Positions 37,024-45,641 of a stretch of DNA of 64,000 nt are shown here, piece after piece. The stretch is from assembly GCA_013122435.1 (NCBI GenBank), contig WYDT01000002.1, positions 1 to 64,000 on the forward strand, given 5' to 3'. Under the pieces are notes generated by a model that was not told the DNA's origin, searched no databases, and saw only the letters and a list, made by a program, of their open reading frames with translations. How positions within the stretch are numbered: the stretch's first letter is position 1; every line of letters begins with the position of its first letter. Source of the DNA: Chloroflexi bacterium AL-N1. GTDB lineage: Bacteria > Chloroflexota > Chloroflexia > Chloroflexales > Roseiflexaceae. A program made the translations under genes and the position numbers.

Positions 37024-37694
37024 CTGGTCATTCCTTGTATGTCTTGACTGTGTTGATTTGAATGCTAGACCAGTATAGCCCATTGCAACCAATTCGCGAA
37101 GATAAAACAATTGGTGCATTGCTGGTAGCGACATTTTACCATGGGGAAGCACCAGCATGGCATACTCAGCATAGATAGTTCCTCCCATCTCATGTATAAT
37201 ATTGTGCGAAATAGTATGTATATACAGAATCGACCCCGACTGTGACACTTATGCATAGCAACTACTTTAATGACTACTATTCGCTGTATGAATGAAATGA
37301 AAAGGAAGACTTTCTCAACCACAGGTATGCAAGCGCGTGTAAAATGGCTCACCAGAATCGGCTATGTTGTGTATACCGATGCAAATGTTGTCATAATCAG
37401 TAGAGGTCATAGACGAATAATGGTGTGTGTCTCAGTAAACACATATAGGGGAAACTGATTGGGATTGTGAGGTGGGTACTCTTTGCTCACAAATACGATA
37501 TGTATAGACTTCAATAACCCAGACTCGCATCAGAGTGCAGGTATATCAGATTACAGTGTGAAAAAGTTGACAGAGTGTACCATCAAACGAGAAGAACGCC
37601 AAAGACATCATAGTGTGTAAAGTATTTTATTTGGAGACTAAGGCAGGTGTGGTAGAATAGCAAAGCGGTTGTAACGTTTCTGATGTGAAGATGT
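37024..37694. other. Long intergenic region
   Basis: About 670 bp with no supported gene. The short frames on either strand lack ribosome-binding sites and family features. It contains the promoter region of the large HEAT-like gene, but no box pair is convincing. Confidence 0.4.
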
Positions 37695-40694
37695 ATGAAC
37701 GACATTCTACCAGGTACCACAGAACCAATAGCTCCACCTCCTCAGCAAACGATGCCAGAACGCCGTGCTCTTACTGAGCAGAAACAGATCCCACAACCAA
37801 GGCCAAGTGCGGTGGTATCGGTGGATAAGCCAACACCTGATGAGCAGGCAGATGGTACTTCAACGGCACGCATTGCACGGGTTGTTGAGCAATACTATCA
37901 CTACATTAGTGTTGTTGAAGCAAAGCTGCAGAAGCATAACCATTTTGTTGAACTTGACCCCGATATTATCGAAGCGCAACGAGCGTTTCACCCCAAATTG
38001 TCCAGGGAGATTTTTCAAAGGGTACAGGAGCAACGTATTGCGGTTGTCAGCCCTTTTCCACAATTGCCTACCACATGGTTACTCCGCGAAGTGGCGTTGA
38101 TGTTACAACAACATCTTCAACAGCGTTCAGCACAGACAAATGGCCGCACACCACTGACCATTCTCGAATATGTTCCGAGCGACGTGGTTAATACACCACA
38201 AACAGTACAGGAATTTGATCTTGATCGTGAATTAGAAGGTCTGACGAAGCCAGCTATTCTTCTTCTGCCGCGAGTGACTCGTGAACATCTCGGTTGGCGG
38301 CTCAACTACACCAGCCACGCTGCTCAGAGACACGGGCATTATGTGCTTGCAGGTACTGAGTTATCCGCCCAGGTATGGCAAATCCAACCTGGCGAACAGG
38401 CGTGCTGGATTCAGGTAGTGCTAAATGCACGTGAAAGTCTCTTTCAGTCCAGTTATCTGGTGGACTACTTTATTCAAGGATTGGTTGAAAACCAGTCACA
38501 ACTGCCGCCTATTGTACGCAACAAGACTCGCCCTGAAGATCTCCTGGTAGAGGGTCAATTTGTCTGTAACATAGCGCTCCGATTACGCACCCCCTACAAT
38601 ATTTTTTCCTTTCTTCAAATGCTGTCACATAGCCATAAGGATATAACCGCGCAGGAAGTCGTTGCATTACTGGCAGAGGCTACGCAACCCGAGACGAAAG
38701 AGACGATTAAGCAACAATACTATCGTAGCCTTTCGCGACAGGAACAGTTGTTAGCGGTGGGAATGAGTTTTTTCGAGGGGCTCGAGGAACATCCGTTGTT
38801 TGCCGCTCTACAAAATCTGATGGGTGATGTGTGGCAAATGCCTGATAGTGTTCCCTCGGCGTTTGATCAAATCGATCTGGAACATCTGCTAATCTTTTTC
38901 AATGTGGTGGCGATGAGTCCCTACAGTGTCCGTTTCGAAAGTCGTGTGGGTGGACAGCGTGCAGTTCTTTTTAATGCAGCTCTCAAGAGTTATCGCCGCC
39001 ATATACAACGCGCACTGCCGTGGCTGGTCGATATTGTGCAACAATCTGTGCGCTCTGAAGAAGCCCAATCGCCAATATATGGTATCGAGGGCTCACATGC
39101 CCAACTACGTGCAGCACTTGGTGAAACGTTTAGTGATCTGAGCTTACAGGCCGGTCCTCTGGTAAATCCGGCACTGTTGGTCCTAGTCTCCAGTGTGGAT
39201 GAGGCGATGCATGTCTTTGTTGCGCGTGTTTTGTCTCGTTGGTGCCTTTTGGGCCACACCCAATCGTTGGTACAGCTGCTTGATCGTTGGCAACGTACGC
39301 CACGTTCTACTGAGTTTGTGCGATTCATGTTGAGTCGTCGATCCGGCGAAACCACAAACCAGAATCATGAGATAGCCGAAACAGTTATCAACAGTGCCAG
39401 TCTTTTGATTATTACCTATGCTATACGCTATGCACAACCAGATCACATTCCCCAGGAACTCATACACATGCTCATGTCGCTGGCGAAAGATCAGAACTGG
39501 CGGGTTCAGTATTATCTACGTGAGTACACGTTGGATATGCTTATCCCACTGCACATCAACCAGATGGAACCACTGCTGCGTCAGCTTGTGCGCGATAGCA
39601 ATATGCGGGTATCGATTAGTACGGCGCTTGCGTCTGCATATCGTTCATACTCGGTTGAGGTTGCACAGCTTATCAGAAAATGGTTTGACCAGGGCTCATA
39701 TGTGGCGGAAACAGGCTTCTCAAACAGAGAACTAAGCTCCGATGAAGCATTGTTGATGGCGGTATCATTGACTTTGTCGAAACTGCCGTACGAAACCGTG
39801 AGTGAGATATTTGGCATTGATGATGCACGTAAGCGGCAGCGTGATATTCTCCGCGCTGTCAATCACCCGGAGGCACGGGCAGCCGTCTGGAGTGCTGGTT
39901 TCCGCCTGTCTGGCGATGATGCTCAATCACTCCGTGAAATGCTGGCCGAGGTACAGGACGATGAGATAGATGAGATTATCAGTATCTTAACCCAAATGTA
40001 TCTTGAGCAACGAGCTAAACTTCCGGGACCCTGTGATGTGTGGATGAAAACAGATTTTGGGGTTTTTCCGATCTGGTTGAGTCACTATCCACCAGAAACA
40101 GAAGTAGAACAAGCCTTGCGTCGGGCAATCGATCCCTCACAGGATGAGCACCTGCAGGAGTTGGCATTTCTTGCGTTTGTGTCCTTTACTGAGCACTTTA
40201 ACCTGCGCGAAGAAGCATACATCAATCAGCGCAATCAAAAACCATCTGATGCGCTCGCTGTGCTTCAATCGTCTGATGCTGCATTGAAGCAACCTACAAC
40301 AAAGAAGCACTCACCATTTTATTATGAAACGCTGATACCCTTACTGGTCACAATAGATGATCAGCCTTCTCGTACTCTTATCAATAATCTTTGGCCGCTT
40401 GTGCGCTCTCTGCACCAAGAGAAACCCGAGGTTGTTGAATACACCCTCTTCCGTATGGGGCTTAATCCTGAGAGTACACTCGTTTTAATCGCGCAATATT
40501 TAAACGAAGCACTGAAACTGCAAAAGACGGACTATCTGGGTATGGGCCCACGTCGTTTGTTGCGTGCAATGTTCGCATTGTGGCAGGAAGGTGCGCTGCC
40601 AAGGCATCTGGGGATTATCCTGGTCGTCGCGATAGTGGGAGTCTTGCTTATGCTTTGTCTGGTTATATTGGGAGTACGCGCTTTTGTGACGTAA
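37695..40694 (+). CDS. Large HEAT-like protein with degenerate NTPase-like domain and C-terminal membrane anchor
   Basis: The 999-residue protein is intact. Residues 1-60 are Pro/Gln-rich and disordered. Residues about 95-260 look like a P-loop NTPase that lost its Walker A: RIAVVSPFPQLPTTWLLREVALML takes the place of a GxxGxGKT loop, and PAILLLPRVTRE the place of Walker B. The rest is long and helical, with HEAT/armadillo-like units (e.g. QNWRVQYYLREYTLDMLIPL, NMRVSISTALASAYRSY). A single hydrophobic helix (LGIILVVAIVGVLLMLCLVILGV) lies at the very C-terminus, so the protein is tail-anchored with a cytoplasmic body. No family recognised; inactive STAND-like scaffold is my inference. Confidence 0.6.
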   Translation: MNDILPGTTEPIAPPPQQTMPERRALTEQKQIPQPRPSAVVSVDKPTPDEQADGTSTARIARVVEQYYHYISVVEAKLQKHNHFVELDPDIIEAQRAFHPKLSREIFQRVQEQRIAVVSPFPQLPTTWLLREVALMLQQHLQQRSAQTNGRTPLTILEYVPSDVVNTPQTVQEFDLDRELEGLTKPAILLLPRVTREHLGWRLNYTSHAAQRHGHYVLAGTELSAQVWQIQPGEQACWIQVVLNARESLFQSSYLVDYFIQGLVENQSQLPPIVRNKTRPEDLLVEGQFVCNIALRLRTPYNIFSFLQMLSHSHKDITAQEVVALLAEATQPETKETIKQQYYRSLSRQEQLLAVGMSFFEGLEEHPLFAALQNLMGDVWQMPDSVPSAFDQIDLEHLLIFFNVVAMSPYSVRFESRVGGQRAVLFNAALKSYRRHIQRALPWLVDIVQQSVRSEEAQSPIYGIEGSHAQLRAALGETFSDLSLQAGPLVNPALLVLVSSVDEAMHVFVARVLSRWCLLGHTQSLVQLLDRWQRTPRSTEFVRFMLSRRSGETTNQNHEIAETVINSASLLIITYAIRYAQPDHIPQELIHMLMSLAKDQNWRVQYYLREYTLDMLIPLHINQMEPLLRQLVRDSNMRVSISTALASAYRSYSVEVAQLIRKWFDQGSYVAETGFSNRELSSDEALLMAVSLTLSKLPYETVSEIFGIDDARKRQRDILRAVNHPEARAAVWSAGFRLSGDDAQSLREMLAEVQDDEIDEIISILTQMYLEQRAKLPGPCDVWMKTDFGVFPIWLSHYPPETEVEQALRRAIDPSQDEHLQELAFLAFVSFTEHFNLREEAYINQRNQKPSDALAVLQSSDAALKQPTTKKHSPFYYETLIPLLVTIDDQPSRTLINNLWPLVRSLHQEKPEVVEYTLFRMGLNPESTLVLIAQYLNEALKLQKTDYLGMGPRRLLRAMFALWQEGALPRHLGIILVVAIVGVLLMLCLVILGVRAFVT

Positions 40695-40748
40695 ACCAGA
40701 ACTATTTTTATATGCATTCAGAAACTATATGATATATGGAGCAACGTT

Positions 40749-41621
40749 ATGCGTATAGGAGCTATTTTTCCTCAAACCGAAATTGGCAATGATCCGATTG
40801 CTATTCGTGATTATGCTCAAGCGGTTGAGTCGATGGGATATACCCATGTGTTAGTGTACGACCATGTTGTCGGCGCGGGAACTGCAACACGACCAGATTG
40901 GAATGGTCCTTACACCAGCGACCATGCTTTTCATGAACCATTTGTACTGTTTGGATATCTCGCGGGGCTCACCAAACATATTGAACTGGTTACGGGTGTG
41001 CTTATTCTGCCACAACGACAGACGACGCTTGTAGCCAAGCAAGCTGCCCAGGTGGATCTGCTTAGTGGGGGGCGTTTGCGGCTGGGTGTTGGTGTGGGAT
41101 GGAATCCGGTCGAGTTTGATGCGCTGAACGAAAACTTTCACGACCGTGGTGCCCGTAGCGAAGAACAAATTACGGTGATGCGCGCGCTGTGGACGGAACC
41201 AGTGATTGATTTTCGAGGAACGTGGCATCACATCGATGCAGCAGGTATCAATCCACTTCCGGTGCAACGCCCGATTCCGGTGTGGATCGGTGGGAGTGTT
41301 GATGCGACCCTTGAACGTGTTGCACGGGTCGGGGATGGGTGGTTTCCGCAAGGCCCGCCGGATGATCCGGCCCGTCGTATGGTTGAACAGTTGTACAGTT
41401 ATACAGAGGCGGCTGGTCGTGCAACGGGCTCAGTGGGTATCGAGGCCCGCCTCAATGTGAAAAGTGTCGCACCGGCAGGCTGGGAGAACTATACGCGTGA
41501 CTGGCGTCAGCTTGGGGCAACACACTTAACCATTAACACCATGGGGATGAATTTTGTTTCGCCACAGGATCATATCGACATGTTGTGGAAGATTCGTGAG
41601 GTTTTAGGTATTACACGATAG
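40749..41621 (+). CDS. F420-dependent luciferase-like (LLM) oxidoreductase
   Basis: ATG at 40749 starts MRIGAIFPQTEIGNDP. The 290-residue TIM-barrel protein has the pattern of the probable F420-dependent LLM subfamily: VYDHVVG near residue 40, HIELVTGVLILPQRQT, AAQVDLLSGGRLRLGVGVGWNPVEF, RPIPVWIGG and VGDGWFPQG. It probably transfers hydride between F420H2 (or FMNH2) and an unknown substrate. A second, flavin-type LLM enzyme is encoded on the opposite strand 60 bases beyond its stop (convergent). Confidence 0.88.
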   Translation: MRIGAIFPQTEIGNDPIAIRDYAQAVESMGYTHVLVYDHVVGAGTATRPDWNGPYTSDHAFHEPFVLFGYLAGLTKHIELVTGVLILPQRQTTLVAKQAAQVDLLSGGRLRLGVGVGWNPVEFDALNENFHDRGARSEEQITVMRALWTEPVIDFRGTWHHIDAAGINPLPVQRPIPVWIGGSVDATLERVARVGDGWFPQGPPDDPARRMVEQLYSYTEAAGRATGSVGIEARLNVKSVAPAGWENYTRDWRQLGATHLTINTMGMNFVSPQDHIDMLWKIREVLGITR

Positions 41622-41681
41622 CAAATGTGCTCATGGGCTCCCTATATGTTAGAGCAGCCCATGAGCACGACATCAATACAC

Positions 41682-42509
41682 CTACTCAACACGGGGTGGC
41701 CCCTGTGTGATTCGTGCGCGTACACTATCGATGTTTGGCGCACTCCACTGTCCTTCCATCCACCAGGTTGCCCCAGCTTCTGCGTATGGATACACCTGAT
41801 CCATTGCTTGTTGGGGTGCATCCGCTGGTGTCTCGCCTTCAATGATAATATCGAAAGGTGTTGTCAGGGAACGGTGCTCCTCTACATAGGCTTTCATCGC
41901 ACGAATATCGTCTGGTGTAGGTGTGATATGCGTCCCAGTTGCATCGATCATCGTAGGCAGCAGCCCATCGTAGCGCACAACTCGCTGCATCGATTTGGGG
42001 CGTGGCCAGGCCCCCACAACCCAGATCGGGATGCGTGGTGATTGGAGTGTTGGTGGTGGCGCAGACGTTAAAAACTCAATTTCCTGCACCTGATAGTGTT
42101 TTCCCTGATAGTCGAATAGCTGACCACGCCACAATCCGGTCAGAATATCGAGACCTTCATCAAGCAATTCTGCCCGTGTTCGGCGGTCTGTTACCTCGCC
42201 AAATACCTCAAACCCACTATCAATGGCCCCCAGGCCAACTGAGAGGATCACGCGCCCCTGCGAGAGATGATCAAGGGTGACGGTTTCACTCGCCAGTTTC
42301 CACGGACGACAGCGTGAGAGCGGAGTAATGAGTGTGCCGAGGCGGATATGTTCGGTTTTGACCGCGACGGCTGCCAGCGCAACCCATGGATCAATCCCCC
42401 ACACCGGGTCCCACATAAAGAAGCCATCCCATCCGGCAGCCTCAGCCTCCTGTGCCAGCGCCACGGCTGTGGTAGCATCACCCGATGGCAATACGAAACC
42501 ATACTGCAT
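41682..42509 (-). CDS. LLM-class flavin-dependent oxidoreductase
   Basis: The start is ATG 42509 (MQYGFVLPSGD), behind GAGGTG; the longer frame is non-coding. The 275-residue protein has the luciferase-like barrel: AEAAGWDGFFMWDPVW, HIRLGTLITPLSRCRPWKLASETVTLDHLSQGRVILSVGLG, and RIPIWVVGAWP. The C-terminal third is shorter than usual. It is divergent from the WYL regulator, with an inverted-repeat operator in between, so it is the likely regulated target. Confidence 0.88.
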   Translation of the reverse strand: MQYGFVLPSGDATTAVALAQEAEAAGWDGFFMWDPVWGIDPWVALAAVAVKTEHIRLGTLITPLSRCRPWKLASETVTLDHLSQGRVILSVGLGAIDSGFEVFGEVTDRRTRAELLDEGLDILTGLWRGQLFDYQGKHYQVQEIEFLTSAPPPTLQSPRIPIWVVGAWPRPKSMQRVVRYDGLLPTMIDATGTHITPTPDDIRAMKAYVEEHRSLTTPFDIIIEGETPADAPQQAMDQVYPYAEAGATWWMEGQWSAPNIDSVRARITQGPPRVE

Positions 42510-42565
42510 CGAACACCTCGTTTCTTGATCATTGCTTCGTACACTCATCCAGTATACACAATGCA

Positions 42566-42586
42566 ATATGACATCTGCTGTCATAT
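42566..42586. promoter_or_regulatory. Inverted-repeat operator between the LLM and WYL genes
   Basis: ATATGACA (42566-42573), TCTGC, TGTCATAT (42579-42586): a perfect 8-5-8 palindrome midway between the divergent starts, the expected binding site for the WYL regulator. Confidence 0.7.
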
Positions 42587-42643
42587 ATTTTCCAGTACAA
42601 TACAAAGATATTCGGGTGTTGGATATAAAGGAATCTGATAACT

Positions 42644-43603
42644 ATGCGAGCTGATCGGCTACTTTCCATTCTCCTGCTTTTGCAAATGCAGCAACGAATG
42701 ACCACCCGTGAGTTGGCAAAACGGCTGGAAGTGTCGCCACGCACGATTCATCGGGATATGGAGTCGCTCTGTGCGGCAGGTATTCCCATTGTCGCGGACC
42801 GTGGAGCTAAGGGAGGGTGGTTTCTTACCGAAACCTTTGAGACGAGTCTGACCGGGCTGAACCGCTCAGAAATTCAGGCACTTTTTTTTCCTCGCCCCTC
42901 CCAGTTGTTGAATGATTTAGGCTTACAGCAGGCATCTGAGGCGGGTTTTATTAAGCTACTGGCAACTCTTCCATCCTTCTCGCAACGCGATGCGGAATAT
43001 GCCCGTCAACGCATCTACATCGACTCGACAGGATGGCAATCATCTCCCGAGCAGCTTGCATCATTAAGCATCGTTCAGGATGCAATCTGGCAAGAACGTA
43101 AGGTACAGCTGGTCTATCAACGAGGTGATATGACCGTTGTTGAGCGCGTCATTGATCCGCTGGGTCTGGTGGCGAAGGGGCAGGTGTGGTATCTCGTCGC
43201 GGCTGTCGATGGCGATGTACGGAGCTATCGAGTCTCACGTGTGCACTATGCGACGATACTGGATGTGCCCTGTGTGCGGCCTGCTCAGTTCGATCTGACA
43301 CATTACTGGTTACAAGCATCATCAGATTTTCGTGCGAGTCTCCCACAGTACCGCGTAATCGCTCGTATCGAGCAAACGATATTGCTGCGTATTCGTTGGT
43401 GGCGCTATGCCTTTGTTGAGCATACAGCGGCACCTGATAGCGCAGGATGGGTGCGTGCCACGCTGTGTTTTGAAATTGAAGAGGAAGCGATTGTATTTGT
43501 GCTGAGTTGCAGTGCTTCGATTGAGGTGCTTGAGCCCACTGAGTTGTATGACAAAGTCAAGGAACGGATTACACAGCTTAGCGTACTTTACAGCGTTTCG
43601 TAA
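42644..43603 (+). CDS. YafY-type HTH/WYL-domain transcriptional regulator
   Basis: ATG at 42644 encodes MRADRLLSILLLLQMQQRMTTRELAKRLEVSPRTIHRDMESL, the standard N-terminal HTH_11 of this family. The WYL domain follows (VERVIDPLGLVAKGQVWYLVAAVDGDVRSYRVSRV), with the conserved W-Y-L residues in VWYLVA, and then a C-terminal WCX-like domain. Length 319 residues is typical. It probably senses a ligand through the WYL domain and controls the divergent LLM gene via the palindrome in the shared promoter. Confidence 0.92.
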   Translation: MRADRLLSILLLLQMQQRMTTRELAKRLEVSPRTIHRDMESLCAAGIPIVADRGAKGGWFLTETFETSLTGLNRSEIQALFFPRPSQLLNDLGLQQASEAGFIKLLATLPSFSQRDAEYARQRIYIDSTGWQSSPEQLASLSIVQDAIWQERKVQLVYQRGDMTVVERVIDPLGLVAKGQVWYLVAAVDGDVRSYRVSRVHYATILDVPCVRPAQFDLTHYWLQASSDFRASLPQYRVIARIEQTILLRIRWWRYAFVEHTAAPDSAGWVRATLCFEIEEEAIVFVLSCSASIEVLEPTELYDKVKERITQLSVLYSVS

Positions 43604-43806
43604 ACGGACGAGTATTTTCTACTATACAGTGTTGTACGAGCAACTGTAACTTTAGCTGTCCCTCACTCGTATCATGATTCGTAGAGTAAAAATGATTTTA
43701 TTTGCATTTATAAAAGTAATGCTCTGATATTTTCTAAGGTATGCCGCTTGATAAAACAATCGCTGGTATAGGCTAGCTAAATAGTTGTAGAGGAAGGAGC
43801 CGGATA

Positions 43807-44031
43807 ATGTATCAGCATACACATACATCTCAGATATATGATCAAGCTGAGTCATTTGATACTTTGTGGGACATTCTGCCTGAAATTACTGATACCATTG
43901 ACACGCTGACAAATCAATCGAAAGGGCCAAAAAATATGTCTCGCAAATCCGTACATGTTTCATGGAAGAATACGATAATGGTACGAAGACATGGTATACT
44001 GCATGTTCTTAAAGGTAGTCGTCGATCTTAA
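43807..44031 (+). CDS. Small hypothetical protein, 74 residues, upstream of the sigma factor
   Basis: ATG at 43807 is 8 bases after AAGGAG, a good ribosome-binding site. The first half is acidic (YDQAESFDTLWDILPEITDTIDTL) and the second half basic (MSRKSVHVSWKNTIMVRRHGILHVLKGSRRS). No family recognised. It is co-oriented with the sigma factor that starts 91 bases later and may belong to the same unit. Confidence 0.5.
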   Translation: MYQHTHTSQIYDQAESFDTLWDILPEITDTIDTLTNQSKGPKNMSRKSVHVSWKNTIMVRRHGILHVLKGSRRS

Positions 44032-44122
44032 AGTTGTTTGTTCGATACATAACTTGAGCCATGTATGGCTTGTTCATGAGTTATTGAGGGATTTCTGAAA
44101 CTGTATAGCTTGTGAGGGTAAG

Positions 44123-44770
44123 TTGACGGAGCAGCAAGTTTCTGTAGAAGAAGTCGTTCGCAACTGTCAACACGAACAGCGGAGGCGCCCCACCAATAGT
44201 GAATCTCCGTGGTGTGTGGAGCTTTTCCGACGTGCTTTTGCGGGTGATGAAGAAGCATGGTCTGGCATACGGATGTTATACGAACCACTGATGCGTAGTT
44301 GGACTGGCGTCCAAAGTGTGGTTGATGCCGAGGAAGTTCTACAGGAAGCCTTACTGTCGTTTTCTCGCTTTGCTCCCCAGCAACCATCGTTGCTTGCTGA
44401 CAACAACCCTGGGCGGGTGCTGGCGTATCTGCGGACATGCGTCAAAACAGCGATTATCTCCCTTAGTCGGCGGGAGCAACGGCAAACTATTGCAGGGTAT
44501 CTTGATGAGATCAACGAACCTGCTATATCCTACAACTTGAGTGATACTGTGCAACTAAGTATAGTTCTTAATGAGCGTATAGAAGAGTTATTGACCGATG
44601 AAGAAGAAAAGCTTATTTTCTATCTTCGCTTTATATATGGTATCAAACCTCAAAATATCCTCACCCACTATCCAAATCGATTTAGCGATATTAAATATGT
44701 GTATACCCTCATACAGCGTGTTGTTCGACGCCTCCGCGATGACCCAGCATTACAAAAATTACAAATGTGA
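44123..44770 (+). CDS. Sigma-70-family (ECF-like) RNA polymerase sigma factor
   Basis: The start is TTG at 44123, 6 bases after GAGG. The 215-residue product has a region-2-like segment (AWSGIRMLYEPLMRSW... DAEEVLQEALLSFSRFA... GRVLAYLRTCVKTAIISLSRREQRQ) and a divergent region-4-like segment (LLTDEEEKLIFYLRFIYGIKPQNILTHYPNRFSDIKYVYTLIQRVVRRLR). It resembles the divergent sigma factors that sit beside CHAT or caspase-like genes in Chloroflexota and cyanobacteria. The anti-sigma-like gene follows by 87 bases, so this is a sigma/anti-sigma pair. Confidence 0.8.
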   Translation: MTEQQVSVEEVVRNCQHEQRRRPTNSESPWCVELFRRAFAGDEEAWSGIRMLYEPLMRSWTGVQSVVDAEEVLQEALLSFSRFAPQQPSLLADNNPGRVLAYLRTCVKTAIISLSRREQRQTIAGYLDEINEPAISYNLSDTVQLSIVLNERIEELLTDEEEKLIFYLRFIYGIKPQNILTHYPNRFSDIKYVYTLIQRVVRRLRDDPALQKLQM

Positions 44771-44857
44771 GATAAACTTTTTGCCAAAAACGCAATTGTT
44801 AGATACTCTTTAACTATAGAACGCAATTGTTATATGGTTTTTTGGAGTACTGATCTC

Positions 44858-45565
44858 ATGACTCATTCTTATATGTTTGATGAAGCCGTCTTGCTTGATT
44901 ATTTAATTGGTGATGCATCAGACGAGGTTCGCCACAGTGTGGAGCAGTCATCCGCGTGTGTCGAAGCAGCCCAACAGCTTGCTGCACAGATTGGCCATTT
45001 GCTGCCAATTCTCTATCGCAGCCAATGTCCTGACTCCCCCCAACTGGTTGCGTATCAGGAAGGCCAACTTGCCAGCACTGAGCAGTTGGTTATGCGTGCT
45101 CATGTGCTAAGATGTCCAATGTGTCAGGAGGAACTTGACCTGCTCAATGAAGTAGACGCTATCTCTGCGCCTTCTGCAACAGGTGTGTTTCGAAGAATCG
45201 TGGAAGCCGTCTTTCAACCGGCACTTGCTATGGCGATACGAGGAACGATTCTGCGCTACCAGACCCCGGAAGTTGTCATCAACCTCAGCACACGCAAAGC
45301 GACCGGGAAACTCCGCACCTGGTCTGTGCGTGGCGAATTACGTACCCACGACGGGCAACGGGTGAGCGACGCACTGGAAGAGGCTTCCCTCCAACAAGCG
45401 GATGTGGAACAACCTGCAACATCCACTACCTCACAGGGCATGGTTGAGGAAAACGGACGCTTTACGTTTCAGGGCGTCATAGCAGGTGCCTATCAACTAA
45501 GCTTGCTAACGCACGATGAAGAAATTGTTATCCGACGGCTGGTGGTTGGTAATGGCAACAGTTAG
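44858..45565 (+). CDS. Zinc (HX3CX2C) anti-sigma-like protein
   Basis: ATG at 44858 is preceded by GGAG at 10 bases; an ATG at 44834 is the alternative. Residues 60-92 (SPQLVAYQEGQL... MRAHVLRCPMCQEEL) contain H82-x3-C86-x2-C89, the ZAS/zf-HC2 motif of zinc anti-sigma factors. Residues 8-42 look like a degenerate earlier copy (DEAVLLDYLIGDASDEV). The C-terminal 100 residues form a beta-rich domain (LRTWSVRGELRTHDG... RFTFQGVIAGAYQLSLL). I see no membrane helix, so it is probably soluble. It is likely to hold the sigma factor until modified or cleaved. Confidence 0.75.
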   Translation: MTHSYMFDEAVLLDYLIGDASDEVRHSVEQSSACVEAAQQLAAQIGHLLPILYRSQCPDSPQLVAYQEGQLASTEQLVMRAHVLRCPMCQEELDLLNEVDAISAPSATGVFRRIVEAVFQPALAMAIRGTILRYQTPEVVINLSTRKATGKLRTWSVRGELRTHDGQRVSDALEEASLQQADVEQPATSTTSQGMVEENGRFTFQGVIAGAYQLSLLTHDEEIVIRRLVVGNGNS

Positions 45566-45641
45566 CCAAAATGTCCGTACGTATATTACTATATGGAAAG
45601 GCATGGTGCTGTAATGTAAATACCTATGTAATGAGATCTTG

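Noticed and set aside
37065-37352. Minus-strand frames upstream of the thioredoxin-like gene
   Set aside because: No ribosome-binding site, no family-like segment, and they overlap other random frames.
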